The notes below the pieces were generated by a model. The model searched no databases. It was not told the origin of the DNA and worked only from the letters and a program-made list of their open reading frames with translations. Of a stretch of 42,505 nt of DNA, positions 7,554-15,247 are shown piece by piece. Each line of letters begins with the position of its first letter. Position 1 is the first letter of the stretch. The DNA comes from a virus, in the IMG/VR virus record IMGVR_UViG_3300033146_006236, positions 1 through 42,505 of that record; one strand, 5' to 3'. A program made the translations under genes and the position numbers.

Positions 7554-8531
7554 CTATAAGTTGTTGACATTGAATACCCGCTTATCAAGCGAATGTATTT
7601 GAAAACCGATAACAATTTTATTGACCATTGCAATGTAAAATGGGTTGTTATCAGGATGGAAAATCTTAACTTTCCCAAATTCTTTGTTGTCACGGTCGGT
7701 TTCATAAGTTAAAACGCCTTTTACGTTCATAATTACCTTCTTACTTGTGCCCATGGCCGATTCCCAAATGAATTTGGCTTTTTTGTCGGTACCGTCCAAA
7801 AATTCTGTAGGTACATCACCATCCGTAATATTTGGGTACTCAGATTTGAACCATTCCTTGTACATTTGCTTGTAGCGATATGGTATCCTGATTTCAACAA
7901 CGGCTAATTGCTGGGTAATTTCAGGCATACTATAATATTGTGCCTTCAATTCATCGCCAATATTGGCTGCTGTATAATCTGTTGCAGCTCCGGAAAGCTC
8001 ATACATGTTACCTAATGCAACAGAGATATTAGTTGCTGTTTTTTCATCTTCGATAATTTTAAAGTAGCCATCGGCAATAGCAATAGCAGTTGTGCCGGCA
8101 GCATTATAAACACCTTGGTAAGGTAGAATAAACAAACTCTGTAAGCCAACACCTACGTAGGTTTCGAGATACCATTGCGCAAACGGCAATTTCTTTTCGG
8201 TAAGGTTCAAATCTTCAAGTGCGATAAGATAGGTGTCACGATAACGTTCAATCTCATCTTTGATAGGAACCATCCCTACCCTAACCTGAGCGGTACGTTT
8301 TTTAATTTCGCCAAGTGTTTGCCAGTTACCCAGAGTTGGATCATATGGCATGGCGATATTCCCTTCTATGAAAGTAAGCATGTCAATTGTTGACTGAACG
8401 CCTTTAATGTTCGCAAGTGTTGAAAGAACAGCGCGAATATTGTGCATCATCAATTTTTTTATTTTAGGCTGAGTTTTATCGGCTGTGCCTTGAATTGCCG
8501 TTATATCAATAGGTGTAGTTAAATCTGCCAT
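7554..8531 (-). CDS. Major capsid protein, HK97-like (Bacteroidota type)
   Basis: 325 residues. Directly follows the ClpP-type prohead protease/scaffold gene, the usual position of the HK97-fold capsid gene. An N-terminal helical segment (residues 1-55) precedes a mixed core with long strands (K-V-I-M-N-V-K-G-V-L-T-Y-E) and a late I-F-H-P-D-N-N-P-F-Y-I-A-M-V-N-K-I. The sequence fits major capsid proteins of Bacteroidota siphophages, but no universal motif exists, so the call rests on context, size and overall pattern. A host-type repeat sits 17 bp upstream (8548-8567), which might affect expression or mRNA stability. A weak hairpin follows the stop. Confidence 0.8.
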   Translation of the reverse strand: MADLTTPIDITAIQGTADKTQPKIKKLMMHNIRAVLSTLANIKGVQSTIDMLTFIEGNIAMPYDPTLGNWQTLGEIKKRTAQVRVGMVPIKDEIERYRDTYLIALEDLNLTEKKLPFAQWYLETYVGVGLQSLFILPYQGVYNAAGTTAIAIADGYFKIIEDEKTATNISVALGNMYELSGAATDYTAANIGDELKAQYYSMPEITQQLAVVEIRIPYRYKQMYKEWFKSEYPNITDGDVPTEFLDGTDKKAKFIWESAMGTSKKVIMNVKGVLTYETDRDNKEFGKVKIFHPDNNPFYIAMVNKIVIGFQIHSLDKRVFNVNNL

Positions 8532-8547
8532 ATTATTAGTATATTAG

Positions 8548-8567
8548 CCCTTCGACTATGCTCAGGG
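8548..8567. repeat. Dispersed-repeat element CCCTTCGACTATGCTCAGGG
   Basis: A 20-bp imperfect inverted repeat of the type CCCTTCGACT…GCTCAGGG, which I know as a frequent intergenic repeat in Sphingobacteriales and related genomes. It lies in the 61-bp gap between the protease and major capsid genes. Presence in a phage late operon suggests acquisition from the host. Confidence 0.55.
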
Positions 8568-8592
8568 ACGGTTATTAATTAGTAATTGTTAA

Positions 8593-9702
8593 TTATGCCT
8601 GCTTTTTGTTGTATTCTGCCAAGGCTTTTGATGTTTCTTCGTCAAGCTCATCAGCAGGTGCATCATCACCACCTTTTGAATTGTCTCCGCCTTTTGGGTT
8701 AACTCCGCCATCACCGGCAGTGCCATCAATTTTGGCTTGTAATTCTTTAATTTTTTCCTGGTCCTGGGTAACCTTGTTTTCAAGGGCCAATTTTTCTTGC
8801 TTCAAAGCTTCGATTTCGGTATCTTTTTCAGAAAGCGAATCGTTAATTTTAAAAGCATCGTTGATGTCCAATTCAACTTTGTTGCTTGCATTAAGCACAA
8901 ATTCAGAAATGCCAATTAAGGCAAGTAATACGGTGAGTTTTGCTTTGAATGTTAATTTTTCCATGTTCTTGTTTGTATTAGATTTTGATGAAAATTTATT
9001 TCTAAGGGTGTTAAGAATGCCTCTTTTGTCAGGTTTTATTTCGGATTTATAGAGTTCAATTATTTGTTTGAACTCCATTTTTTCAAGTTGATTTTTCGCT
9101 GCTGGCGGTTCAACCGCTTCATCTTCAAGAAAATCGACAAAGCCAAATTCTTGAGCCTGTTCAGCAGTCATATAATGCTCACGGCCATCAAACCATTTCG
9201 CTTTAATTTCTTCAACAGTCATCCCCGATTTGACCGCAATAGCATTTTGCAAAGCACTTTCAAATACTTGCAATGATTCGATTTGCTCTTCATGATCCTG
9301 AATATTGCCACGTGTTACCGTGCTTGCAGAATGTAGATGATAAATTGAAGTTTTTGGAAAATGGGTAGTTCCTGCAAGCATGATTATAGAAGCCATACTG
9401 GCAACTAATCCATTATTGAAAGTGTGTATGTCAGCATTTGCAGATTTAAGCGTGTTGTAAATGGCTAATCCATCTTCGATATAGCCGCCGGGGCTATTGA
9501 TGTGGACATTAATTCGCTTATAAGTTTTATCAAGCCTTTTTATCAATGAAACAAGGGCATAGGCAACGTTATTTGTACCGTCATCCCAGTAGGATTCATC
9601 CCAGCCGATTTCACCGTAAATGTGGATATCTACTTCCTGTTCGGATTTTGCTTCAAAAAAGAATGGTTTTGGCATAATTGCATCTATAATTGTATAGTGC
9701 AA
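8593..9702 (-). CDS. ClpP-type (S14) prohead protease fused to a scaffold-like tail
   Basis: 369 residues. Residues 20-195 are a ClpP-fold serine protease: H-I-N-S-P-G-G-Y-I-E-D-G-L-A-I-Y (67-82), nucleophile Ser102 in L-V-A-S-M-A-S, catalytic His122 in I-Y-H-L-H-S-A. The third-residue region R-E-H-Y-M-T-A has Glu175 where ClpP has Asp. Residues 247-369 hold a hydrophobic stretch, a coiled coil (about 278-325) and a Gly/Asp-rich acidic tail, like a scaffold to be degraded. An in-frame ATG at 8962-8964 could start a separate 123-residue scaffold, as lambda C/Nu3 does. It processes scaffold and possibly capsid during prohead maturation. It precedes the major capsid gene. Confidence 0.85.
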   Translation of the reverse strand: MHYTIIDAIMPKPFFFEAKSEQEVDIHIYGEIGWDESYWDDGTNNVAYALVSLIKRLDKTYKRINVHINSPGGYIEDGLAIYNTLKSANADIHTFNNGLVASMASIIMLAGTTHFPKTSIYHLHSASTVTRGNIQDHEEQIESLQVFESALQNAIAVKSGMTVEEIKAKWFDGREHYMTAEQAQEFGFVDFLEDEAVEPPAAKNQLEKMEFKQIIELYKSEIKPDKRGILNTLRNKFSSKSNTNKNMEKLTFKAKLTVLLALIGISEFVLNASNKVELDINDAFKINDSLSEKDTEIEALKQEKLALENKVTQDQEKIKELQAKIDGTAGDGGVNPKGGDNSKGGDDAPADELDEETSKALAEYNKKQA

Positions 9703-9727
9703 TGTTAGCTATGTGTGTAATTTTATT

Positions 9728-9735
9728 AAAGGACA
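9728..9735 (-). promoter_or_regulatory. TGTCCTTT box, candidate late promoter element
   Basis: CTGTCCTTTAATAAAA on the minus strand, 26 bases before the protease start. It matches the boxes at 6502, 31387 and 42338. It would start a protease-capsid transcript separate from the fibre genes upstream. Confidence 0.35.
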
Positions 9736-9773
9736 GGTAATTTAGTCGTGCGATTAGTAATTAACATAGCCTA

Positions 9774-10112
9774 CTAATGGAAAAAATCTAGCAAAGAAGC
9801 AAATGGTTTGCGTGAGCTCAAATAATTTAAGTCGTATTCGTTTCTGAACGCTTCACGTTCAAAAATGATATTCCGATAAGCTGCATCTGCATTTTTATAC
9901 CTGACAAGGTTTATCAGGTAATTTATAATATACACAATATAAAAAAATACTATAAGCATCTCTGCTTGTTGTTTTAGGTGTATTTTTTCGTGATTTATAA
10001 GCCTGTTATACCTTTTGCCATAATCTTTTTTAGATTTGGCAAGGAAAATAAACGGGAATAATGTTATCCCCGAATACCCTTTTGGTACTAATTTGCTGTT
10101 GTGGATAATCAT
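9774..10112 (-). CDS. Small membrane protein with HExxH zinc-protease-like motif
   Basis: 112 residues. H41-E-K-I-H45 is a zinc-metalloprotease motif in the context N-H-E-x-I-H-L-x-Q-Q-x-E-x-L, followed by a membrane helix (about 53-72) and the conserved Y-R-N-I-I-F-E-R-E-A-F tail, where a Glu could be the third ligand. I know this as a small conserved Bacteroidota protein annotated as hypothetical or M56-like. It lies at the end of the fibre gene block, 9 bases after the 192-residue gene, so expression is late. A role in lysis or envelope modification is possible but unproven. Family resemblance good, activity uncertain. Confidence 0.6.
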   Translation of the reverse strand: MIIHNSKLVPKGYSGITLFPFIFLAKSKKDYGKRYNRLINHEKIHLKQQAEMLIVFFYIVYIINYLINLVRYKNADAAYRNIIFEREAFRNEYDLNYLSSRKPFASLLDFFH

Positions 10113-10120
10113 TTTTTTTG

Positions 10121-10699
10121 TTATTGCGGCATCTCATCCCAGTCAAATGCCGGAATCTCACCATTTTCTATTAATTGTAATATTTTTACGTCTTGAGCTT
10201 CCCTACATGTGTCAAGCCAATTTAGTTTTGCTGTAATGTGATTGTATCTTGATTGCTGTTCTGTTGTGAGTGTAGGTAATTTCTCCAAATTATATGCTTC
10301 TCGGATGTGCTTTATCCTTGTAGCAGGGATATAGGCGTTGTCGAGATAAGTCCCTATATGGTTATTCATATTTTCGATTATGATTTCATTTGCAAGCGGC
10401 TCTGTTTCAAATGTTATGTTGCAAATTTTCATAAAATAGTCCTTAGTTTCAACTTCGGCCTGCGCTTCTTCATCAAAAGTTTTAATTAAATTAAAATAAT
10501 TTGCGTCAAAATCATCTGTAAAAGTTTCAGTTTTGCTTAACCTGTGTGTAAGGTTATCATAAACAGGCTTATCTCCCTCGACAACAATAAACATCTGATT
10601 ATTAACATAATCAAAACCTTCTAATTTTGTTTTGTGTAAAGAAGGGTATTTTTCCCATCTTTTTTCTTTTTGCGTGTTTTTGTTTTTTATTATGTACAT
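10121..10699 (-). CDS. Late protein downstream of tail fibre, possible fibre-assembly factor
   Basis: 192 residues, soluble, acidic. N-terminal part is strand-like (M-Y-I-I-K-N-K…F-I-V-V-E-G-D-K-P-V-Y-D), the middle is helical, and the C-terminal part (about 130-192) has T-T-E-Q-Q-S-R-Y-N-H-I-T-A-K-L-N-W-L-D-T-C. Short proteins with a two-part layout and conserved Trp/Asp near the end often lie directly after receptor-binding genes as fibre chaperones, and the position here fits. I recognise no specific family. Begins 9 bases after the BspA-like gene. Chaperone role is inference. Confidence 0.45.
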   Translation of the reverse strand: MYIIKNKNTQKEKRWEKYPSLHKTKLEGFDYVNNQMFIVVEGDKPVYDNLTHRLSKTETFTDDFDANYFNLIKTFDEEAQAEVETKDYFMKICNITFETEPLANEIIIENMNNHIGTYLDNAYIPATRIKHIREAYNLEKLPTLTTEQQSRYNHITAKLNWLDTCREAQDVKILQLIENGEIPAFDWDEMPQ

Positions 10700-10708
10700 A
10701 ATTGTATC

Positions 10709-11476
10709 TTAAAATCCTTTCCAATTGTTCGGAATATCTGAAAAATTTGAGATGTTTGGTGCACCTTGAAAACAAGAAACAAAACTGTCAATTGTAGGGA
10801 ACCTATCCCACCATAAACCTGGGGAGAAATATGAAGTAATCGCATTACTATAATAGCACATATAGCCACAACTAGAAATGTTTGATGTATCCCAATTTGA
10901 TGTGTCAATTTCTGTAAGCAAATAGCATCTAACTATCATCCCATATACGCTTATAGTGCTCGAAGTGTCAAGCTTCGAGACATCCAATATAGCGAGCATA
11001 TTGCAATCCCGAAATGTATATGAAAAACTAATAACGTTGCGAGTATCCCACTCTGCGACATCAACAGATTCTAGTAATCGACACTCATTCGCAAAATTTT
11101 GAAGAGAAGTGATTCTGTTTGAAACAAGCCCGGCAACGCTTAACGTTTTCAAGTTAGAGCATCCAAAAAATGCATTTTCTAAATAATCAAATTCACAATC
11201 ACCTGCCGCATCAACACTAATTAATTTATCTTTATCTCCAGCATTGTTAAAACTCCATGCCCCCACTTTCCCATAAATGGTTATTTGCCAAGTACTTGAA
11301 CTTGCAAATATGTGTGTATTCCCAGTGCCCCATGAAATTAGGTTAGAACTTTCACCATCTCCCCACAAGACCACTGCATCATAAGAATATCCCCTCTTAG
11401 TTGGGATGGTAAAGCTATCACCAACTATAGTGAACCGAAACGGAGCCTTAAACTTATATTGGTTTAGCACATTCAT
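10709..11476 (-). CDS. BspA-like (DUF285) repeat protein, probable receptor-binding tip
   Basis: 255 residues. From about residue 100 it has repeats of the DUF285/BspA leucine-rich type: L-x-x-F-A-N-E-C-R-L-L-E-S-V-D-V-A-E-W-D-T-R-N-V, then F-R-D-C-N-M-L-A-I-L-D-V-S-K-L-D-T-S, then L-T-E-I-D-T-S-N-W-D-T-S-N-I. The N-terminal 90 residues are strand-rich with a W-G-D-G-E-S-S motif like a PKD/Ig-type fold. In bacteria such repeats occur on secreted adhesins; on a phage they would sit at the fibre tip and bind the host surface. It overlaps the knob fibre gene by 4 bases, supporting a joint role. No signal peptide, as expected for a virion protein. Confidence 0.75.
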   Translation of the reverse strand: MNVLNQYKFKAPFRFTIVGDSFTIPTKRGYSYDAVVLWGDGESSNLISWGTGNTHIFASSSTWQITIYGKVGAWSFNNAGDKDKLISVDAAGDCEFDYLENAFFGCSNLKTLSVAGLVSNRITSLQNFANECRLLESVDVAEWDTRNVISFSYTFRDCNMLAILDVSKLDTSSTISVYGMIVRCYLLTEIDTSNWDTSNISSCGYMCYYSNAITSYFSPGLWWDRFPTIDSFVSCFQGAPNISNFSDIPNNWKGF

Positions 11477-12465
11477 ACTATATACCCCCCTATATATATC
11501 AATAACGCTTTCCCTGTTTCATCAGCCCCTACTTGGTCAAGTTGGTAATTAATTTTCTGACCTTTTGTTAAACTATTATTTGATATAACAGGCTGTATGT
11601 TCGCTGTTAAGCTGGTAAGTTCAGTCACCCCTCCGGACATATTCTGTACAAAAGTTTCGATTACTGTTGTTGTAACCGCTACAGTGTAGGTATTGGTTGT
11701 CTCAACTTCTTCACGAATAAGTATTTCATAATCCGTACCGTGTTCTGCGGTGTAATTAGGGGTTGAAGTGTGTGCGTTAATGTTTGCAATCACATCATCG
11801 GCAGTTTGCCATAAGCTTGTGTTGTAAGCTACAGTGGCTGTCATAATTTCAATAGCATTGACTGTAATAGAATTAATTGATCCCGAACTGCCTCCGGTTA
11901 ATTCTACCATGCCCAAATTGGGTATTGATGCATCAATGGAAATTCGAGCACTTAACATACTGACATCATCAATCAAAATGTCGGCTATTACATTGCTTCC
12001 GACACATCTTCTGCCTATCCCAGCCCACACATCGGTTACAATCATATCATATGGTACAAACCCGATTGATTTATCTGGCCCAGTTCCTAAGTCAGACTCT
12101 ATATCTGATGCAGCCGTTCCTATAGTGAAAAAAGTTTTAGTCTGTGTTTTCGACCACGCCCCCCAACTTGAACCGTTATAAAAGTTTGCCCAATATTCTA
12201 CAACACCTGCATTATATGTTTTGTAGAATAGGTATTTTGATGTGCCGCGAGGTATCAACTCTAAAATACCTGTTTTGTTTGTTGTAGGGATATTTGTTGT
12301 TGCGGGGCCGGTTGAATAGTGCCCTTTTTCTGTTAAATTATATGCATTTGCTGTTGTTGCATCACGGATTGTGAGGGCATAGTTGTACAATTCAGTGAAC
12401 ATGCTGTTAAGCTTGTTACGAACTACTAATCCGGTTTCGGAGTTATTTATGTTTTGTTTAGCCAT
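11473..12465 (-). CDS. Tail fibre protein with pyocin-knob-like domain
   Basis: 330 residues. Residues 1-30 have the N-x-x-x-x-N-x-x-F-T-E-L-Y pattern that starts many Bacteroidota phage fibres. Residues 35-110 resemble a pyocin knob (A-Y-N-L-T-E-K-G-H-Y, then L-E-L-I-P-R-G, then Y-W-A-N-F-Y-N-G-S-S-W-G-A-W-S-K). The remainder is strand-rich and Thr/Val/Ile-rich, fitting trimeric beta structure, and ends hydrophobic. It should mediate host attachment. Its stop overlaps the start of the BspA-like gene (ATGA type), so both are translated together. Confidence 0.75.
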   Translation of the reverse strand: MAKQNINNSETGLVVRNKLNSMFTELYNYALTIRDATTANAYNLTEKGHYSTGPATTNIPTTNKTGILELIPRGTSKYLFYKTYNAGVVEYWANFYNGSSWGAWSKTQTKTFFTIGTAASDIESDLGTGPDKSIGFVPYDMIVTDVWAGIGRRCVGSNVIADILIDDVSMLSARISIDASIPNLGMVELTGGSSGSINSITVNAIEIMTATVAYNTSLWQTADDVIANINAHTSTPNYTAEHGTDYEILIREEVETTNTYTVAVTTTVIETFVQNMSGGVTELTSLTANIQPVISNNSLTKGQKINYQLDQVGADETGKALLIYIGGYIV

Positions 12466-12476
12466 TTTTTATATTT

Positions 12477-13517
12477 TTATTCGCCGTCTATCCATAATTC
12501 TTCATCTATCCATATTTTTTCATCATCCCAATAACCAGATGATAAAATCCAGTTTGACAATGTATCGTAAATTAAATTGTCGGCAAAGGGTGCACGGTGC
12601 CGACTTTGCCACGTAAAAGTTAGCGTATAACTATTAAGATCTGCAACTGCCTGCCCTTTTTCAAGCTTAGTTTCAACCACACAAGCGTTGCCGGGTTCAC
12701 CAATTAGCCGAACATGGTTGTTGTTGTCGGTTACTTTTGCTATTAATTTATTGTTGTCGAATAATAGTAATGCTGTGCGTTTGTCTATGCTATCTTTTGC
12801 TATTTTGCAAACAAATTCGTAATCAAACAAATCAGCCGCTTTTTGGATTTCAACAAAACTTGATGATTCGGGAATAATATTAGCAGATGCCGGTACCGTA
12901 GCCGGATCAACAAACAGTACTTGGTAGATTTGCCCTGAAATTATATCGCCAAAATTGTCAACTTCGTTTTCGGCAAAAAAATTAAGTTCTTGAATACCAC
13001 CAAAATTGCTTGTTTCACGGTCGAAATCAAAAGCAGTGGATGATAACAAATCAATATTTTCGGCAAATGCTGCCCGGTATCGGCTTTGCCACTTAAATGT
13101 TAGCGTATAACTATTAAGGTCTGCAACTGCCTGCCCTTTTTCAAGCTTAGTTTCAACCACACAAGCGTTGCCGGGCTCACCAATTAACCGCTCCTGGTTG
13201 TTGTTGTCGGTAACAATTGCAATAATTTTGCTATTGTCGCAAATCAACAGGTTTGAATATTTGCTTATTTCATCTTTTGCTATTTTGCAAACAAATTCGT
13301 ACCCGAACAAATCAGCCGCTTTTTGTATTTCTGAAAAACTTGACGATTCTGGAATAATATTAGCCGATGAAGCTTCTGTATCATCAATAAGCGAAATTTC
13401 GGAAATTTGACCTAAAATAATATCACCGAAAATTTCTACTTCGTTTTCGGCAAAAAAAACAAGTTTGGATAATCCACCCAAATTTCCAGTTTCTTTATCA
13501 AATTTTAGGTTATTCAT
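12477..13517 (-). CDS. Virion-associated protein made of two near-identical 160-residue domains
   Basis: 346 residues. Residues about 1-155 and 160-315 are the same domain twice: F-D-x-E-T-x-N-x-G-G, F-F-A-E-N-E-V-x-x-F-G-D-I-I, S-A-N-I-I-P-E-S-S-S-F, Y-E-F-V-C-K-I-A-K-D, R-L-I-G-E-P-G-N-A-C-V-V-E-T-K. A short Trp-rich C-terminal tail (W-x-L-S-S-G-Y-W-D-D and W-I-D-E-E-L-W-I-D-G-E) follows. The period is 480 bp and long stretches are identical even at DNA level, so the duplication is recent or kept alike by gene conversion. No known family. It lies 11 bases before the fibre gene, so a baseplate or fibre-base protein is likely. Confidence 0.65.
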   Translation of the reverse strand: MNNLKFDKETGNLGGLSKLVFFAENEVEIFGDIILGQISEISLIDDTEASSANIIPESSSFSEIQKAADLFGYEFVCKIAKDEISKYSNLLICDNSKIIAIVTDNNNQERLIGEPGNACVVETKLEKGQAVADLNSYTLTFKWQSRYRAAFAENIDLLSSTAFDFDRETSNFGGIQELNFFAENEVDNFGDIISGQIYQVLFVDPATVPASANIIPESSSFVEIQKAADLFDYEFVCKIAKDSIDKRTALLLFDNNKLIAKVTDNNNHVRLIGEPGNACVVETKLEKGQAVADLNSYTLTFTWQSRHRAPFADNLIYDTLSNWILSSGYWDDEKIWIDEELWIDGE

Positions 13518-13526
13518 ATCTTATTT

Positions 13527-14036
13527 CTAATACTTTGAGTGGACAAATTCCGACATAGACTGAGTAAGTGATGATTTACAGTAAGTTACACGCCTTTTTT
13601 CCATATATCTAGTAAAACTTCGGTAAAATGATGCATAATTAAGGTCATCGTCGGTAATATTCATTGTCGAAAAATAATATTCAACTAATGTTTTTCTATC
13701 AAAAAATGAATGGTCCTTATGCTTTAATAACATGCGAAAATCATATAGAAAATTGTTTTTTACATGATTCCGAAATTTCTCCCTTGACGGTTCGCTTAAT
13801 TTATTATAAAAGTAAACATCCTTGACTTCGTTAAAAGGCAAATATATTTTGCATCCGGGTTTATTTTTATCTGGTGGGTAGGTTCTGTTAGTATTTGTAA
13901 TCAACCTAATAAGTAATAGGTTGTAATCGCTTCCAAACTGAAATTCTATTGGCTCTTTTTTGTTTTTGCTTTGAAATATTAAATATTTTTTCAAATAGCT
14001 TGGCATTTCAATATAAACTGGTATTGGTGAGGCCAT
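13527..14036 (-). CDS. Unknown protein at the head of the fibre/head operon
   Basis: 169 residues, basic, soluble. The start has V-Y-I-E-M-P-S-Y-L-K-K-Y-L, a pattern I associate with Bacteroidota mobile-element proteins of unknown role; the C-terminal half has Y-A-S-F-Y-R-S-F-T-R-Y-M-E-K-R-R and looks helical and DNA-binding-like. It is the first gene behind a good host-type promoter (14062-14092) next to the TGTAGTAA array. It could be a regulator of the late block, or an initiator for the array, but no motif decides this. Next gene follows after 9 bases. Confidence 0.5.
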   Translation of the reverse strand: MASPIPVYIEMPSYLKKYLIFQSKNKKEPIEFQFGSDYNLLLIRLITNTNRTYPPDKNKPGCKIYLPFNEVKDVYFYNKLSEPSREKFRNHVKNNFLYDFRMLLKHKDHSFFDRKTLVEYYFSTMNITDDDLNYASFYRSFTRYMEKRRVTYCKSSLTQSMSEFVHSKY

Positions 14037-14061
14037 AATAATTATTTGATTTTTATTTTTA

Positions 14062-14092
14062 CAAAGTTAACGATTGTGTTAACGGTGTGCAA
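14062..14092 (-). promoter_or_regulatory. Host-type promoter with GTTAAC operator dyad
   Basis: Minus strand: TTG (14090-14092), 20 bases, TAACTTTG (14062-14069), a full match to the Bacteroidota consensus. Two GTTAAC hexamers (14066-14071 and 14078-14083) overlap the -7 element and could be a repressor site. It drives the gene at 14036 and probably the fibre block after it. Confidence 0.65.
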
Positions 14093-14217
14093 TATTAGGA
14101 ATAATACTTAAGGCTTTTTTTTACGTTTTTTTTAGGATTGCTAGTTTTTTGTAACAATTATTTTAGCAAAACAACACTGTTTTTTTCGTTTTGTAAAAAC
14201 TTCCGCAAAACGGGGTG

Positions 14218-14512
14218 TTACTACATTGGGTATGCTCAAAGCCGCTACTGGCGTGGCCTGTAGCCAATGTAGTAAACTAAACTTAACATTGGTAAAGAAG
14301 CGGCTGTAAGCCTTGCTGCTGTTGGGCTGTGTAGTAATGTAGTAAGGTTTTTAATTACTACATTGGTACAATCAACTACTACATTAGTTATATAACTAAT
14401 TAATACGCTAATGTAGTAAATGTAGTAAAATGTAGTAAGAAAAAGCTTACTACATTGTTTTAATTAATTGAAAAACAGTAATATACATTACTACTGTGTA
14501 GTAATGTAGTAA
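14218..14512. repeat. Array of 11 TGTAGTAA repeats, candidate origin (iterons)
   Basis: Exact TGTAGTAA lies at 14268, 14330, 14338, 14412, 14421, 14431, 14497 and 14505, and its complement TTACTACA at 14218, 14355 and 14447. Near-copies start at 14376 and 14488. Copies cluster head-to-tail with 8-10 bp spacing, as iterons do, in AT-rich DNA without genes. The array sits between the replication operon and the late operon promoter. Most likely a replication origin or a large regulator-binding site; the binding protein is not known. Confidence 0.6.
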
Positions 14513-14593
14513 ATATAGTAGGTTTGTATTTAATTTTAGATTTTAGATTGAAAATTTCAGATTGAAATTTAAGCCGCTAATGCACTAATAAAA

Positions 14594-14619
14594 AAACCGC
14601 TACTGGTTGGTAGCGGTTT
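14594..14619 (-). terminator. Intrinsic terminator of the early/replication operon
   Basis: AAACCGCTAC (14594-14603) and GTAGCGGTTT (14610-14619) form a 10-bp stem with a six-base loop. On the minus strand seven T follow. It ends transcripts from the small-gene end of the replication operon before the repeat array. Between 14620 and 14716 nothing else is seen. Confidence 0.85.
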
Positions 14620-14716
14620 GGTAATACAAGGTAGCTTGTATAGGGGCAGGTTGTGCAAACATACTTGTTAAGCTCAATTAACAATTGCCTTGTATTTGGA
14701 TTTCGGGGTTAAATTC

Positions 14717-14911
14717 CTATTCTCTTGCATCATCAATTTGACTTTGTTCTAACTCTAATTCTTCAAATTTTGCAATAGCTCTTGTCTTTGAAATAAAATT
14801 AGAATGTAAAATTTTATTAGTTCCTTTTTCTGCAATATCGTATATTACTATATCAAGAAACTCTATTTTACCTATAAACATATTTTCATTTTCTTTTATA
14901 ATATGTAGCAT
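14717..14911 (-). CDS. Small acidic protein, unknown
   Basis: 64 residues, Glu/Ile-rich, no membrane segment. Pattern: an N-terminal strand-rich half (M-F-I-G-K-I-E-F-L-D-I-V-I-Y-D), then a helix rich in Glu (A-K-F-E-E-L-E-L-E-Q-S-Q-I-D-D). Last gene of the early operon, before a strong terminator. The long inverted repeat at 14955-15027 lies just upstream and may control its expression. No family recognised. Confidence 0.45.
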   Translation of the reverse strand: MLHIIKENENMFIGKIEFLDIVIYDIAEKGTNKILHSNFISKTRAIAKFEELELEQSQIDDARE

Positions 14912-14954
14912 GATTTGTTGTTTTTAAATGAATAAATATGAATGCTTAACACTC

Positions 14955-15027
14955 GCTTTGAAACAATTTTTGCATTTTTGTTTTTCGTTTCACTCAAAAC
15001 TAAAAAATGCTAAAAATAGTTCAAAGC
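14955..15027. repeat. Long imperfect inverted repeat in the early operon
   Basis: The arm 14955-14979 (GCTTTGAA … GCATTTTT) is mirrored by 15002-15027 with few mismatches around a 22-base loop. In RNA this would be a hairpin with about 22 pairs. It fills most of the gap between two small genes and no T-run follows, so mRNA processing, attenuation or a small mobile repeat are all possible. Confidence 0.5.
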
Positions 15028-15046
15028 TCACACACGTTATAAACAA

Positions 15047-15247
15047 TTAAGCAAAACTATCATTCAGTTCTTTTGAAGCTTTTAATAAAAATCTACTTTT
15101 AATTTCAGCAGAATAGTCATCAAATTGTTCTAAATAATATTTAACTTCAATAAGTTGTTTTTCAACTTGATTAGCTTTTTTTATAAGCATTGCAATTTTT
15201 TTTTCAAATGCAATTTGTTCTGAAATATCATTATTGCATTTTTCCAA
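15047..15247 (-). CDS. Small coiled-coil protein, unknown
   Basis: 66 residues, almost entirely helical with heptad-like spacing (I-A-F-E-K-K-I-A-M-L-I-K-K-A-N-Q-V-E-K-Q-L-I-E-V-K). The start codon would be TTG at 15245-15247, inside the end of the upstream 48-residue gene; no in-frame ATG is close, so either this TTG start or a later one (Met at residue 20) is used. Function unknown. Confidence 0.4.
   Translation of the reverse strand: MEKCNNDISEQIAFEKKIAMLIKKANQVEKQLIEVKYYLEQFDDYSAEIKSRFLLKASKELNDSFA

Noticed and set aside
3770-10103. Perfect DnaA boxes (TGTGGATAA near 3773 and 10095)
   Set aside because: Single copies within coding genes far apart; no cluster, so chance matches are likely.
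14218-14512. CRISPR array
   Set aside because: Repeats are only 8 bp, occur in both orientations and have irregular spacing without spacers of uniform length.
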